Below, piece after piece: positions 9,253 to 16,834 of a stretch of DNA of 64,000 bases (positions within the stretch are counted from its first letter, which is position 1; each line of letters opens with the position of its first letter). Position numbers and translations under genes: made by a program. The notes below the pieces were generated by a model. That model was given only the letters and a program-made list of their open reading frames with translations. It did not search any database and was not told the origin of the DNA. This DNA comes from Burkholderiales bacterium 67-32 (lineage in GTDB: Bacteria; Pseudomonadota; Gammaproteobacteria; Burkholderiales; Burkholderiaceae_B), in NCBI GenBank assembly GCA_001898625.1, contig MKUP01000033.1:62001-126000 (forward strand). The letters are read 5' to 3'.

Positions 9253-9268
9253 AGCGGCTTAAGCCGCT
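9253..9268. repeat. 16-base perfect palindrome in the leader of the leftward operon
   Basis: AGCGGCTTAAGCCGCT is a perfect palindrome lying between the operator at 9272-9289 and the Rieske gene start at 9226. It falls in the predicted 5' leader. It could fold as a small hairpin with a TTAA loop or act as another protein site. Confidence 0.5.
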
Positions 9269-9271
9269 TTT

Positions 9272-9289
9272 ATGTATGAACACATACAA
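9272..9289 (-). promoter_or_regulatory. Operator-like site 1 (TTGTATGT-N4-ATACAT)
   Basis: Read on the minus strand the site is TTGTATGT-GTTC-ATACAT, containing the inverted repeat TGTAT-N6-ATACA. It abuts the -10 box of the leftward promoter (9289-9294), so a bound protein would block transcription. The same 18-base pattern recurs at 9427-9444 directly after the -10 of the opposite promoter. The likely binder is the MarR protein encoded at 14832-15347 in the rightward operon. Confidence 0.75.
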
Positions 9290-9317
9290 TAATAGTCATG
9301 ACCAACAATGACGTCAA
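9289..9317 (-). promoter_or_regulatory. Promoter of the leftward Rieske-ALDH-Bug operon
   Basis: On the minus strand TTGACG (9317-9312) and TATTAT (9294-9289) are separated by exactly 17 bases. The expected start of transcription is near 9282, leaving a leader of about 56 bases before the ATG at 9226. Confidence 0.75.
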
Positions 9318-9401
9318 TCGAATGCCCGACGACTTGAACCCACAAAAAACCCAACTATTACGGGAAATTACTCATCAACACGGATTGCTGGAACTTCCCG
9401 A

Positions 9402-9430
9402 TTGACACGATGACAACCCATCCTTATTGT
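9402..9430 (+). promoter_or_regulatory. Promoter of the rightward FAD monooxygenase operon
   Basis: A perfect TTGACA -35 box (9402-9407) and TATTGT -10 box (9425-9430) with a 17-base spacer. Transcription would begin near 9437, about 50 bases before the ATG at 9487. Confidence 0.8.
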
Positions 9431-9444
9431 ATGTATCAATACAT
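9427..9444 (+). promoter_or_regulatory. Operator-like site 2 (TTGTATGT-N4-ATACAT)
   Basis: TTGTATGT-ATCA-ATACAT matches site 1 at every non-spacer position and also contains ATGTAT-CA-ATACAT, a six-base perfect inverted repeat. It overlaps the -10 box and the expected transcription start of the rightward operon, the geometry of a repressor site. Confidence 0.78.
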
Positions 9445-9486
9445 TTATGCGCATGACCGAGTTTTAGGCACCCCTGACAGGAAATC

Positions 9487-10680
9487 ATGACTACGAAGCT
9501 ACGCGTCACCATCATTGGCGCCGGCCTGGGCGGCCTGGTCGCTGCCATCGCCGCCAAACGAGCCGGACTCGAGGTCCGCGGTTTTGAACAGGCAAGAGCG
9601 TTCGGCGAAGTCGGCGCCGGCATCCAGCTTGGGCCGAACGCAGTGAAGGTTCTCAGGGCTCTTGACCTTGAGCACGGCCTGTTCGAGTTCGGCGCCCAGC
9701 CTCGGAACCACGTCGCCCGCAGTTGGAAATCCGGGCGCGAACTGTTTCGCTCGCCGACTCGTGATGCGTGCGTAGAACAATTCGGCTCGCCCTTCTTCCA
9801 GGTTCAACGTTCGGATCTCCACGAACACCTGCGCAGCGCGCTGCCCGACGACACCTTCCTCCTGAACAAGCAGATGACCGGCTTCACCCAGAACCGGGAC
9901 TCGGTCGTGGCCCACTTTCGTGATGGAACCGAGGTCGAATCCGACGTCCTCGTCGGAGCGGACGGAATCCATTCCACCGTCCGGAATGAGCTTCTCGGGG
10001 CGGAAAAGCCACGCTACACGGGGGTCATCTGCTGGCGCGGCCAGGTGGAAGCCTCTCGCTTGCCGCCCGACCTCATTCCTCCGGACTCGCTGAACTGGAT
10101 GGGGCCGGGTGGCTGTGTGGTGCACTACTTCGTGCGACCAGGACGGCTGGTGAATTGGATCGCGCATCGGCAGGTCGATGTCTGGGCCGACGAATCGTGG
10201 TCCAAGCCTGGCGACAAGCAGGAACTGATGGACGCCTTCACCGGCTGGCATCCGTCGCTGCTACGGATGTTCGAAGCCACGGAAACCTGCTTCAAGTGGG
10301 CGCTGCTCGACCGCGATCCGCTGCCGACCTGGACCAAAGACCGGGTCACGCTGCTTGGCGACAGTGCGCATCCCATGCTGCCCTTCTTTGCGCAAGGAGG
10401 CGCGATGGCCATGGAGGACGGCTATGTCCTTGCGCGGGCGCTGGCGAGCGGCGCCGACCCGATCGCGGGCCTGCACGCGTATGAAGCCCTGCGAAAAGAA
10501 AGGTCCACCCGCGTTCAGCTCAGTTCACGCGCTCGCGCCGATTCGATTCAGACGACCTCGCTGCTGGCCCGGGTCAGGCGCGACGTCGGATTCAAGGTCG
10601 ATCAGTGGCTGCGTCCCGCCGGCGCCATCCGCCGCGCCGACTGGATCTACGGCTACGATGCCACGGCGGTGCCCCTATGA
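9487..10680 (+). CDS. FAD-dependent monooxygenase, salicylate/6-hydroxynicotinate hydroxylase-like
   Basis: Group A flavoprotein hydroxylase, 397 residues, NAD(P)H and O2 dependent. The FAD-binding GxGxxG is G11-A-G-L-G-G16, the second motif GADGIHSTVR lies at residues 157-166 and the third motif GDSAHPMLPFFAQGG starts near residue 291. Size and motifs match salicylate hydroxylase, 3-hydroxybenzoate 6-hydroxylase and NicC. It is the first gene after the TTGACA promoter and overlaps the ThDP gene by four bases. It probably hydroxylates, perhaps with decarboxylation, an aromatic or N-heteroaromatic acid; the substrate is inferred from family only. Confidence 0.88.
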   Translation: MTTKLRVTIIGAGLGGLVAAIAAKRAGLEVRGFEQARAFGEVGAGIQLGPNAVKVLRALDLEHGLFEFGAQPRNHVARSWKSGRELFRSPTRDACVEQFGSPFFQVQRSDLHEHLRSALPDDTFLLNKQMTGFTQNRDSVVAHFRDGTEVESDVLVGADGIHSTVRNELLGAEKPRYTGVICWRGQVEASRLPPDLIPPDSLNWMGPGGCVVHYFVRPGRLVNWIAHRQVDVWADESWSKPGDKQELMDAFTGWHPSLLRMFEATETCFKWALLDRDPLPTWTKDRVTLLGDSAHPMLPFFAQGGAMAMEDGYVLARALASGADPIAGLHAYEALRKERSTRVQLSSRARADSIQTTSLLARVRRDVGFKVDQWLRPAGAIRRADWIYGYDATAVPL

Positions 10681-12434
10681 GCCCGCGCGTGTCGCATTCG
10701 AGCGAACTGGTCGAAGTTCCTGAAGGGGACGCGGGCGATGCCATCGTCGCCGCCCTGGCGGCCGGCGGCGTCGACTATGTCTTCTTCACGTCGGGTTCGG
10801 AGATCTGCTTCTATCAGGAGGCAATCGCCAAGGCCGCGGCGACCGGCCGTCCGGCGCCAAAACTGATCGTCATGACACACGAGCACGCCAGCTTGAATGC
10901 GGCGCTCGGATACAGCGCCGTAACGGGAAAACCCTCCGCGACGGCGGCTCATGTGGACGCCGGGACCTTGCATCATGGCGCGGCGATCCACACAACGATG
11001 CATGCGCACCTGCCCATCATCATGACCGCGGGATTCCCCCCAACCAGCGCAACGGGATCCACCCGGGCAGCCAGGAACACCGGCGCGCATCTGTGGCTGC
11101 AGGAAACCTTCGACCAGCATTCGGTCGTCCGCCAGTATGTGAAATGGGATCACCATCTGACCGGGCATGACGATCCCGGCCTCCAGGTCAGCCGCGCGAT
11201 TCAGGTCGCGACGTCCGAACCTTGCGGGCCGGTCTATCTTTCCGTGGCGCCGGAAGTCTCGATGGCGGCGAGGCCGGCGGGCAGATTCCCCAGCGCTCGA
11301 GCGTTGGGGTCGGCAACCCCGCCGGCCCCCGATCCGGATGGAATCGAAGAGATCGTCGCAAGAATCCTTGCGGCGGAGCGGCCCTGTCTGATCGTCTCCG
11401 GCTCGGGACGCAACCCCGCCACCGTCCCGGAGCTGGTGTCGCTGTGCGAACTGCTGGGGCTGCGCGTCGTTCACGGCGCGACGCAAAGCTATCTGAGCTT
11501 CCCGTTGACACACCCGCTGATGCAGGTCGGGTCCGACCTGCGGGACTGCGACGTGATTGTCGTGCTGGAAACCGACGTCCCCTGGATGCCTGGAGGGCAG
11601 GCACCGGACCGTGATGCGTGGGTCGCCGTTCTGGGGCTCGATCCCATCAAGGGAAAGATCCCCACCTACGAATTCACCGCCGACATGCGGCTCACCAGCG
11701 ACTCGTTGCGCGCCATCCGATCCCTTCGGGCGGAGGCGGAAAAAACCATGACACCGCGTGATCACGATCGCGCCGCTCTACGGCGGGATGTCGCCAAACA
11801 AGACTCGAATGCGCAAAGAGAGGCCTTGGCGAAACTCGTGCCTCCGATCGAACCCGGCGGACTCCTCCACCCCTTGCATGTCAGCCAGGCACTGGGAGAC
11901 TTGCTGGGCGGGGACTCGATTGTTTTTGACGACACCCTGCCCCATAACCGGGTCCTCCAGTTTCTTCGCAACGATGCGCCGGGCAGCTTCTTTCACACGC
12001 CGGGCACCAGCGGCGGCTGGGCGACCGGCGCCGCATTCGGGGCCAGCCTGGGCGCCCCCGGAAAAGACGTCGTCGCGATAACGGGCGACGGCTTCTACAT
12101 GTTCTCGACACCGACACCGGCGCTTTGGGCGGGCGTCCGGTACCGAGCGCCGTTCCTGACGGTTGTTTACCAGAACCGAAGCTGGGCGACCGGCACATTG
12201 CGGCTGGCTTCCATGTACCCCGATGGCTACGGACTGAAGGCGGACTGCGATGGCGGCTACTTCGACCCTCCCATGGATTTCGCGCTGGAGGCCCGGTCCG
12301 CAGGCGCCCACGGAGAGAACGTTCGCGAAGCACAGCAACTCAGGCCTGCGCTGGAACGTGGCCTGAAGGCCATCCGCAGCGGCACGCCCGCGGTGATATC
12401 CGTCTGGCTGCCGCGCCACCTGCACGAAGACTAA
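10677..12434 (+). CDS. Thiamine diphosphate-dependent enzyme (acetolactate synthase/decarboxylase superfamily)
   Basis: 585-residue ThDP enzyme with the usual Pyr, central and PP domains. The catalytic glutamate region is VMTHEHASLNAALGYSAVTG; the ThDP/Mg motif begins with GDG at residue 470 and ends with Asn500 (GDG-x27-N, in QNRSW). The ATG at 10677 overlaps the preceding TGA. Members of this branch act as 2-oxo acid decarboxylases, carboligases or C-C lyases, and the activity cannot be chosen from sequence. Placement between a ring hydroxylase and a Bug receptor points to a step in the same degradative route. It is one of three ThDP enzymes in the window; all three differ clearly. Confidence 0.85.
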   Translation: MSPRVSHSSELVEVPEGDAGDAIVAALAAGGVDYVFFTSGSEICFYQEAIAKAAATGRPAPKLIVMTHEHASLNAALGYSAVTGKPSATAAHVDAGTLHHGAAIHTTMHAHLPIIMTAGFPPTSATGSTRAARNTGAHLWLQETFDQHSVVRQYVKWDHHLTGHDDPGLQVSRAIQVATSEPCGPVYLSVAPEVSMAARPAGRFPSARALGSATPPAPDPDGIEEIVARILAAERPCLIVSGSGRNPATVPELVSLCELLGLRVVHGATQSYLSFPLTHPLMQVGSDLRDCDVIVVLETDVPWMPGGQAPDRDAWVAVLGLDPIKGKIPTYEFTADMRLTSDSLRAIRSLRAEAEKTMTPRDHDRAALRRDVAKQDSNAQREALAKLVPPIEPGGLLHPLHVSQALGDLLGGDSIVFDDTLPHNRVLQFLRNDAPGSFFHTPGTSGGWATGAAFGASLGAPGKDVVAITGDGFYMFSTPTPALWAGVRYRAPFLTVVYQNRSWATGTLRLASMYPDGYGLKADCDGGYFDPPMDFALEARSAGAHGENVREAQQLRPALERGLKAIRSGTPAVISVWLPRHLHED

Positions 12435-12458
12435 CCCCAACGAATCAGGACTGACATC

Positions 12459-13433
12459 ATGGACGCTTTTCGTCGGCATTCCCTACGCCTGCTGTTCGCG
12501 CTTGCGGCCGCTTGCAGCCTCCCCGCGGCCGCCCAGACCTTCCCGTCCCAGCCCATCACGATCATTCTTCCGTACTCGCCCGGCGGCGCCGTGGATGCGA
12601 TGGCGCGCCTCCTGGCCACAAAGCTCGGAGAACGACTGCGCGTGCCGGTCGTGGTCAAGAACGTGGCGGGTGCGAGCGGGGCCATAGGCATGGCCGAGGT
12701 CGCCCGAGCCGCCGGTGATGGCTACACGCTGCTGTACGCCCCCAGCACCATCGCGATTCTTCCCGCGTTCTATCACAAGCTGAGCTTCGATCCGGCAAAG
12801 GATCTGGTGCCTGTGAGCCAGTTCCTGGAAGGCACATTGCTGGTCGCGGCGAACCCGGGCACCGGCATCGGGTCGCTGCAGGAACTCATTTCGCGAGCCA
12901 AGGCCAAGCCCGGAAAACTCAACTTTGGATCGTCGGGCGTCGCCGATACTCTACAGTTGGGTATCGAGATGCTGAAGGTGGACACGGGAACGGACATGGT
13001 GGCCGTGCCCTACAAGGGGCAGGGGCCCATGCTTGTCGCGCTCCTGGCCGGAGAGGTGGATGTAGCGGTCGTATCGGTCCAGCTATCGCTGCCCTACATT
13101 CGAAACGGCAAGCTGCGCGCGCTGGCGGTAACCAGCCCGAAACGCTCGCCCGCGCTGCCCGACGTGCCGACCGTGAGCGAAACGGTTCCAGGCTATGAAC
13201 TCGCCAGTTGGCACGGGGTCTTTGCGCCGGCGAGCACGCCTCGGGACCTCGTGCAGCGCCTCCAGCGCGAGATCGAGGAGATCAGCAAGGACCCCGCGGT
13301 CCGGAAAACCGTGGAAGATGCCGGGAACGCAGTGCTGGGAAGCACCTCCGAGGCATTCAGGAAGAAACTCGAGGCTGAGATCGTGAAGTACAAGAATGTG
13401 GTCAAGCAGGCTCAGTTGCCGCTCCAGGATTGA
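12459..13433 (+). CDS. Bug family tripartite tricarboxylate receptor (TctC-like)
   Basis: 324 residues. A signal peptide ending near SLPAAAQ is followed by the Bug core FPSQPITIILPYSPGGAVDAM and KNVAGASGAIGMAEVARAAG. It is the third gene of the rightward operon, 24 bases after the ThDP gene and 24 before the cupin. Together with the receptor at 5423-6403, this regulon carries two Bug proteins, one on each arm, which may bind different compounds of the same pathway. Confidence 0.92.
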   Translation: MDAFRRHSLRLLFALAAACSLPAAAQTFPSQPITIILPYSPGGAVDAMARLLATKLGERLRVPVVVKNVAGASGAIGMAEVARAAGDGYTLLYAPSTIAILPAFYHKLSFDPAKDLVPVSQFLEGTLLVAANPGTGIGSLQELISRAKAKPGKLNFGSSGVADTLQLGIEMLKVDTGTDMVAVPYKGQGPMLVALLAGEVDVAVVSVQLSLPYIRNGKLRALAVTSPKRSPALPDVPTVSETVPGYELASWHGVFAPASTPRDLVQRLQREIEEISKDPAVRKTVEDAGNAVLGSTSEAFRKKLEAEIVKYKNVVKQAQLPLQD

Positions 13434-13457
13434 TCCGGGCCCCACAAGGAGAGCGTC

Positions 13458-13976
13458 ATGAATGAACTCAGGAAAGGGCCGTCGCGGGTGATCGGCCCCG
13501 ACGAGGGCCAATCCTTCTGGCAGCCCGGCCCCCATCACGGCCACATGACCATCAAGGTCGGGCCGGGCGTCGAGAATGATCCCGATCCGGGATTTGCTTT
13601 TGGGACCCAGGTGCTGCCGCCGGGATGCTACGTAAGAGAGCACGGCCACGCGCGAAACACCGAGATTCTCTTCATCTACGAGGGAACGGGAAGCGCGGAG
13701 CTCGACGGCGTGCCGCAACGCATCGGGCCCGGCTCGACGATCCTGCTCGGCAAGTATGTCGGCCACACGATCACCAATGACGGCGAGGTCGATATGAAGT
13801 TCGCCTGGTTTTTCACGCCCCCCGGCCTGGACGACGTCATTCGCGCCGTGGGCATCCCCAAGTCCGAGGGCGACAGCCCGCCGCAAGACTTCGACCGTCC
13901 GGCGAACATGCCGGAAATCCTGAAGGCGGCGGGTTACGCCACCCCCGAAGAGATCGCCGCCGCGGTGCGGGAATGA
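13458..13976 (+). CDS. Cupin-domain protein, possible metal-dependent dioxygenase
   Basis: 172 residues with one cupin fold. Motif 1 is complete (G-x5-H-x-H-x4-E-x6-G, residues in GCYVREHGHARNTEILF), and motif 2 keeps the third histidine and the H-x3-N ending (GHTITN) though the central PxG is lost. Three His plus one Glu can bind Fe or Mn, so an oxygenase or isomerase role is possible. Its size is close to small ring-cleaving cupins such as 3-hydroxyanthranilate dioxygenase, but similarity is not strong enough to say so. It overlaps the next gene by four bases. Confidence 0.8.
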   Translation: MNELRKGPSRVIGPDEGQSFWQPGPHHGHMTIKVGPGVENDPDPGFAFGTQVLPPGCYVREHGHARNTEILFIYEGTGSAELDGVPQRIGPGSTILLGKYVGHTITNDGEVDMKFAWFFTPPGLDDVIRAVGIPKSEGDSPPQDFDRPANMPEILKAAGYATPEEIAAAVRE

Positions 13977-14794
13977 GCGGCGCCGTCTACGGCAACATGA
14001 GCCGCGCGGCCCTGGATGCGGCCTATGACAACCAGGCGGCTCACCCGGACTTCGCGGCGCAAACCGCCATCTGGCGATCCCGGTCCGGCGCGCTGCGTGA
14101 AGCGCTCAATCCCCGGCTGAATTTGCGCTATGGCGATCGCCCGCGAGCGGTGCTCGACTACTACCCAGGCGATACGGCCAGGGGCCCCCTGCTCGTCTTC
14201 GTGCACGGCGGCTACTGGCAGGGCGGCTCCAAGGAGTCCGTGGGCTTTCTGGCGCGGGGTCCGTTGACCGCGGGATTCTCGGTCGCCTTGCTCGAATACA
14301 CCATTGCCCCGCAGGCCAGGATCGGCGACATGGTCGGGGAAATAAGAGAAGCCCTGCACTGGCTGCGCTCGCGGGCTGGGCATCTCGGGTTCGACGAGCA
14401 TCGCATCGTGATGGCCGGACACTCCGCCGGCGCGCATCTGATGTGCAATCTGCTGGGCGAAATACCCGTCGCAGGTGGGCTGGCCATCAGTGGCATCTAC
14501 GATCTCGAGCCGATCCGGCACTCCTACCTCAACGTGCAGCTCGGCCTGAGCGAGGAAGACGTGCGCGACTTCAGCCCGGTACGGATGCCGCGGCCCGCCG
14601 ATATCCCGCTTGTGGTGGCGGTAGGGGCGAACGAATTGAGCGAGCTGGTTCGCCAATCCCGCGACTTCTCCGTGGCCTGGAGCACGCCGCTCCTCGAATT
14701 GCCCGGGCACGGGCATTTCACGATCCTCGAAGAACTGGCCAGCGACGACGGGAGGTTGTGCCGTGCGCTACGCCGTCTGGCGGACCGGGTCTGA
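13973..14794 (+). CDS. Alpha/beta hydrolase, kynurenine formamidase-like
   Basis: 273 residues. The oxyanion motif HGGYW (78-82) is typical of arylformamidases and related esterases; the nucleophile is Ser151 in GHSAG and the catalytic His lies in LPGHGHFTILEE near the C-terminus. It would hydrolyse an amide or ester, for example an N-formyl product released by ring cleavage. Overlap with the cupin gene (ATGA at 13973-13976) suggests consecutive steps. The natural substrate is unknown; tryptophan degradation is unlikely because no other kyn gene is near. Confidence 0.82.
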   Translation: MSGAVYGNMSRAALDAAYDNQAAHPDFAAQTAIWRSRSGALREALNPRLNLRYGDRPRAVLDYYPGDTARGPLLVFVHGGYWQGGSKESVGFLARGPLTAGFSVALLEYTIAPQARIGDMVGEIREALHWLRSRAGHLGFDEHRIVMAGHSAGAHLMCNLLGEIPVAGGLAISGIYDLEPIRHSYLNVQLGLSEEDVRDFSPVRMPRPADIPLVVAVGANELSELVRQSRDFSVAWSTPLLELPGHGHFTILEELASDDGRLCRALRRLADRV

Positions 14795-14831
14795 GCCTAT
14801 AATCTCCGGACAGGAGTAAGCCAGCCCAAGC

Positions 14832-15347
14832 ATGATCCAGTTTCCCGACGATCTTCACGATCTTTCGCATCGCCCCGGTTTCCTTCTCCGCAAGGCGCAC
14901 CAGGTAGCGGTAGCGATCTTTGGCGAGGAGATCGGCAAGCTGTCGTTGACGCCTCCCCAGCACAACGTGCTATCCGCACTGATGGCCAACCCCGGTTGCC
15001 ATCAGACCGAGATCGGGCGAATAGTGGGATACGACCGGGCCACGGTCGGCGCCGTGCTGGCCGGGCTGGAGTCGAAGGGCTTCATAGAACGAGGCGACTC
15101 GGACAAGGATCGTCGCTTGAAGACCCTGACGCTCACCAAGAAGGGGAGATCTCTCCTGGAAGCGTCCAACGCCGCGCTGGATCAAATCAACCAGCGGATC
15201 CTGGAGCCTCTCGCAGAACACGAGCGCCCCATGTTTCTCGCCTTGCTCGCGCGCGTCGCCTTTCCGGCGGGGGCGCCGGCCAGACCGGGTTTGGAAGCCG
15301 CTCCGATGCCTCCCCGGCACGGCAACGGGAAAGCGGCCCGAAATTGA
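14832..15347 (+). CDS. MarR family transcriptional regulator (candidate regulator of the divergent regulon)
   Basis: 171 residues. The winged helix includes QTEIGRIVGYDRATVGAVLAGLESKGFIERG and the wing SDKDRRLKTLTLTKKG. It is the last gene of the rightward operon, 37 bases after the hydrolase, and may also have its own promoter (TATAAT at 14798-14803). MarR proteins bind inverted repeats of the kind found at 9272-9289 and 9427-9444, so this is the best candidate to repress both arms and respond to a pathway aromatic acid. It is paralogous to the MarR protein at 3621-4145. Confidence 0.9.
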   Translation: MIQFPDDLHDLSHRPGFLLRKAHQVAVAIFGEEIGKLSLTPPQHNVLSALMANPGCHQTEIGRIVGYDRATVGAVLAGLESKGFIERGDSDKDRRLKTLTLTKKGRSLLEASNAALDQINQRILEPLAEHERPMFLALLARVAFPAGAPARPGLEAAPMPPRHGNGKAARN

Positions 15348-15441
15348 TATCCGCTGTGGAAAACCACCACAGTTCCGCAGGCAAAGAAATCAGCCCTGAC
15401 AGATGCTCCGTATTAAAGCCATCTTTCATTCCGCAGATCAC

Positions 15442-15459
15442 ATTAAAGCATGCTTTAAT
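15442..15459. promoter_or_regulatory. 18-base perfect palindrome upstream of fic
   Basis: ATTAAAGCATGCTTTAAT is a perfect palindrome 31 bases before the fic start, and a further half-site ATTAAAGC lies at 15412-15419. The region 15348-15489 otherwise contains only a weak hairpin (CTGTGG/CCACAG, 15354-15372). The palindrome may be the operator for the winged-helix domain at the C-terminus of the Fic protein. Confidence 0.65.
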
Positions 15460-15489
15460 TCGGCGTGATGCAATGAAAATGGACTTTAG

Positions 15490-16638
15490 ATGACGCGCAG
15501 CACAGGTACTTACGCCATCTCCACAACGCTAGGCGAAGCTGTGCGGGCGTTCGTGCCTCATCCGCTGCCGCCCACAGACCCTCTGCTGGCGTCGGCATCG
15601 TTTGCCGACCTCAATCGGCAGGCGGAACTCGCGCTTGCCCGGCTGTCGGGCGTATCAGGGCTGGTTCCCTCGGTGGACTGGCTGCTCTACAGCGCAGTGC
15701 GCAAGGAAGCCTTGCTCACTTCGCAGATCGAAGGCACGCAGGCCACCCTGACCGACCTGTTTGACGAAGAAGCGGGCTTCAAGGTCGGTAACACCGACGA
15801 CGTGGCCGAGGTGACCAATTATCTGCGCGCGTTTCGCTTGGTGCAGGAACAACTGCGTGACCCCAAGGGGCTGCCGATCAGCGCCCGCCTGCTGTGCGAA
15901 GCGCACCGGCTGCTACTGGATGGTGTGCGCGGTGCGGGCAAGCAGCCCGGCGAACTGCGACACTCGCAGAACTGGATTGGCGGCACGCGACCGGGCAATG
16001 CGGTGTTCGTGCCGCCGCCACCTGAGCGCGTGTCGGAACTGTTGTCGGATCTGGAGCGGTTCGTCCACGAAGCAACGGGGGAACTGCCGCCGCTGGTCAG
16101 GATCGCGCTGATCCACGCTCAGTTCGAGACGATCCATCCCTTCCTGGACGGCAACGGGCGCATCGGCCGCCTGTTGATCGCGGCGCTGCTGGAGCACTGG
16201 AATTTGCTGGCCGAGCCTTTGATGTACCTCAGCGGCTACCTGAAGCAGCATCAGGCCGAGTATTACCGCCGCCTGTCGGGCATTCGCACCGAGGGTGACT
16301 GGGAGTCCTGGGTGTCGTTCTTTCTGGAAGGCGTGGCGGTCGCCGCAGCGCAGGCCGAGCAGAGCATCATCGCCGTCGCCAGCCTGATCGCCGCCGACCG
16401 CCGCAAGCTGCTGCAATCGCCCAAGGCCAGTCCGGCCAGCTACAGGTTGTTCGAGTTGCTGCCGATGATGCCGCGCTTCAACGTGGAGCGCGTGCGACAG
16501 CAGTTGGATACCACATTCCCGACCGCCAACGCAGCTGTGCAGGTGCTAGAAGCCTTGGGCGTCGTGGTGGAGGTGACTGGGCAGAAGAAGAACCGTAGCT
16601 ACAGTTATGAGGGCTACGTTGAATTGCTCACGCGTTGA
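15490..16638 (+). CDS. Fic domain AMP-transferase with C-terminal winged helix
   Basis: Transfers AMP (or another nucleotide phosphate) from NTP to protein hydroxyls; 382 residues. A Fic N-terminal helical region is followed by the active-site loop H216-PF-LDGNGR-IGR227. The autoinhibitory motif T77-SQI-E81-G82 in the N-terminal helix matches (S/T)xxxE(G/N), so Glu81 should block ATP until displaced (class II Fic). Residues from about 310 on (LLPMMPRFNVERVRQQLDTT onward) look like a winged helix. It stands alone between a MarR gene and acnB, in a region with somewhat different codon use, suggesting later insertion. Target protein unknown. Confidence 0.92.
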   Translation: MTRSTGTYAISTTLGEAVRAFVPHPLPPTDPLLASASFADLNRQAELALARLSGVSGLVPSVDWLLYSAVRKEALLTSQIEGTQATLTDLFDEEAGFKVGNTDDVAEVTNYLRAFRLVQEQLRDPKGLPISARLLCEAHRLLLDGVRGAGKQPGELRHSQNWIGGTRPGNAVFVPPPPERVSELLSDLERFVHEATGELPPLVRIALIHAQFETIHPFLDGNGRIGRLLIAALLEHWNLLAEPLMYLSGYLKQHQAEYYRRLSGIRTEGDWESWVSFFLEGVAVAAAQAEQSIIAVASLIAADRRKLLQSPKASPASYRLFELLPMMPRFNVERVRQQLDTTFPTANAAVQVLEALGVVVEVTGQKKNRSYSYEGYVELLTR

Positions 16639-16740
16639 ACCTCTGAGCTTGCCCCTGTTCACCGGAACTCATATCGGCGACTGCCACCGAGCACCGATTG
16701 TTGGGAGTGCATCTCGGCGGGCTTGGTGAGACGGCCCGAT

Positions 16741-16779
16741 CATGAAAAAACCCTCCGTTTACGGGAGGGTTTTTTCATG
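16741..16779. terminator. Bidirectional terminator between fic and acnB
   Basis: A perfect 16-base stem (CATGAAAAAACCCTCC paired with its complement at 16764-16779) with a seven-base loop. It has A-runs on the left arm and T-runs on the right, so it can act in both directions and serve the convergent fic and acnB genes. Confidence 0.9.
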
Positions 16780-16834
16780 AATGCCTTCAAGATGACAGGA
16801 CAGCCCCGACGGGCCGTCCTTCATCACCTGCCGA

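Noticed and set aside
13458-13976. Naming the cupin 3-hydroxyanthranilate 3,4-dioxygenase because a formamidase-like gene follows
   Set aside because: Only general cupin motifs match, and no other kynurenine-pathway gene is present.
15354-15372. Hairpin CTGTGG-N7-CCACAG after the MarR gene as a terminator
   Set aside because: Only six base pairs and no T-run; kept as a weak hairpin, not called.
15473-15493. Six-codon reading frame MKMDFR whose stop overlaps the fic start
   Set aside because: Could be a leader peptide, but so short a frame is expected by chance and there is no attenuator-like structure.
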